From NCBI GenBank assembly GCA_002763345.1, contig PEXZ01000035.1:1-21091 (forward strand): a stretch of DNA of 21,091 nt. Reading direction: 5' to 3'. The first letter of the stretch is position 1, and the number at the start of each line of letters is the position of its first letter. The position numbers and the translations under genes are program-made. Below the pieces are notes generated by a model. It was given only the letters and a program-made list of their open reading frames with translations, did no database searches and had not been told where the DNA came from. This DNA is from Candidatus Micrarchaeota archaeon CG08_land_8_20_14_0_20_59_11. GTDB taxonomy: Archaea; Micrarchaeota; Micrarchaeia; Norongarragalinales; Norongarragalinaceae. Shown here piece by piece: positions 20,584 to 21,091 of the stretch.

Positions 20584-20988
20584 ATGGAAGGTCTGACGAA
20601 ATGGCTGTCCGGCAGGGAGAACCAGTTCTTCGTCGCGCACGTCGCCGCAATAGCGGTGCTCGCGGTTATCTCGGAGGCGCTTTTCCCCGACATGACGCGA
20701 GTCGCCTATCCTGCGATAATGCTGCTCGCCGCAGCGAGCTTCATGTGGAACTACCCCGCCAGGGAAATCAAGGAGCACGGGCTTTTCGCGGAATACCTCA
20801 TCGAGCTCCGCCTGCTCTGGCTCGTCCTGTTCGGCGTTCTCGCGGAGTACATCGTCTATTCCTTCGAGACGCCCGACGCGACGAACGTCATCTCCACGAC
20901 TATTGCAATCGCAGTCGGCCTGCTCGCCGCGTTCTACAGCCGCAGCCGCCTGAAGGAGAAGTTCGTCAGCGCCAGGGGGTGGAAGTGA
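20584..20988 (+). CDS. Four-helix membrane protein, function unknown
   Basis: 134 residues from ATG 20584, which has GGTGG six to ten bases upstream; GTG 20575 is in frame but lies inside that site. Four hydrophobic segments at about 15-34, 40-55, 72-94 and 101-119, with short charged links (NYPAREIKEHGLFAEYLIEL between the second and third) and a basic C-terminus (SRSRLKEKFVSARGWK). No family recognised; no catalytic motif seen. It lies 21 bases behind the HEXXH gene but appears to have its own promoter. Confidence 0.8.
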   Translation: MEGLTKWLSGRENQFFVAHVAAIAVLAVISEALFPDMTRVAYPAIMLLAAASFMWNYPAREIKEHGLFAEYLIELRLLWLVLFGVLAEYIVYSFETPDATNVISTTIAIAVGLLAAFYSRSRLKEKFVSARGWK

Positions 20989-21010
20989 CTGAAAACGGGG
21001 GAGACTCAAA

Positions 21011-21019
21011 CGTTATAAG
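21011..21019 (+). promoter_or_regulatory. TATA box of the cold-shock gene
   Basis: GTTATAAGC, centred about 44 bases before ATG 21059, predicts a leader of some 18 bases. GGTGAT at 21050-21055 in that leader matches the complement of the archaeal 16S 3' end (AUCACC) over six bases. Confidence 0.5.
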
Positions 21020-21058
21020 CTATGCGCTTCAAAAGCAATATGAACTAGTGGTGATATG

Positions 21059-21091
21059 ATGAAAGGAAAAGTAAAGATGTTCAACGCCGAA
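21059..21091 (+). CDS. Cold-shock domain protein (N-terminal fragment)
   Basis: Only eleven codons are in the window: MKGKVKMFNAE. This is the start of the CspA-type cold-shock domain (usual form M-x-x-G-x-V-K-W-F-N-x-E), a small OB-fold protein that binds single-stranded RNA or DNA; here Met replaces the usual Trp. ATG 21059 is preferred to the ATG directly before it (21056) because GGTGAT then has a normal distance. The rest lies beyond the window, so this rests on a short but distinctive match. Confidence 0.7.
   Translation, partial: MKGKVKMFNAE

Noticed and set aside
1..21091. tRNA genes, CRISPR arrays, transposases, integrases or attachment sites
   Set aside because: None was found. 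No cloverleaf-like set of stems, no regularly spaced repeats and no mobile-element proteins were seen.

Overview
This is a stretch of archaeal chromosome, GC-rich by eye. The evidence is the archaeal S10/spc ribosomal protein cluster with archaea/eukaryote-only members (eS4, eL19, eL32, aIF1, the RNase P protein Rpp29, Rpo12), MBF1, a GPN-loop GTPase, TATA-box promoters and Shine-Dalgarno sites of the GGTG type. Several proteins are short (uL30 lacks the usual archaeal insertion) and genes are tightly packed. That suits a small-genome archaeon, perhaps of the DPANN group (Micrarchaeota/Diapherotrites-like), but the lineage is an inference.

Layout. 1-1317 (+): the C-terminal membrane tail of one surface protein, then a 412-residue exported, membrane-anchored helical protein. 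1319-2581 (-): a NIF3-family protein and a lone 2-oxoacid:ferredoxin oxidoreductase gamma subunit. They diverge from an Hsp20 chaperone (2644-3159, +) across one shared TATA box. 3162-4833 (-): MBF1, a three-helix membrane protein, a possible 44-residue basic protein and a GPN-loop GTPase. 4909-18444 (-): one long cluster in transcription order rpoP, uL3, uL4, uL23, uL2, uS19, uL22, uS3, uL29, aIF1, rnp1 (Rpp29), uS17, uL14, uL24, eS4, uL5, uS14, uS8, uL6, eL32, eL19, uL18, uS5, uL30, uL15, secY, then a cupredoxin-fold lipoprotein. uS14 (51 aa) and Rpo12 (43 aa) are complete genes despite their size. 18445-18615 holds a terminator and the rpoP promoter region. 18616-19738 (-): two unrecognised helical proteins. 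19822-21091 (+): an HEXXH metalloprotease-like protein, a four-helix membrane protein and the start of a cold-shock protein.

How it works together. The central cluster supplies ribosome parts, an initiation factor, an RNase P subunit, an RNA polymerase subunit and the Sec channel as what is probably one or two transcripts. A second promoter appears to lie in front of rnp1. Genes overlap or abut, and many junctions place a GTGAT-type Shine-Dalgarno sequence across the end of the preceding gene, implying translational coupling. The flanks carry stress genes (hsp20, csp, mbf1) and surface proteins. I saw no tRNA, rRNA, CRISPR array, insertion sequence or integrase. No clearly new multi-gene system is evident. 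The least explained parts are the 18616-20562 divergent group, the cupredoxin that has lost two copper ligands, the orphan gamma subunit, and a perfect hairpin inside the spc cluster.
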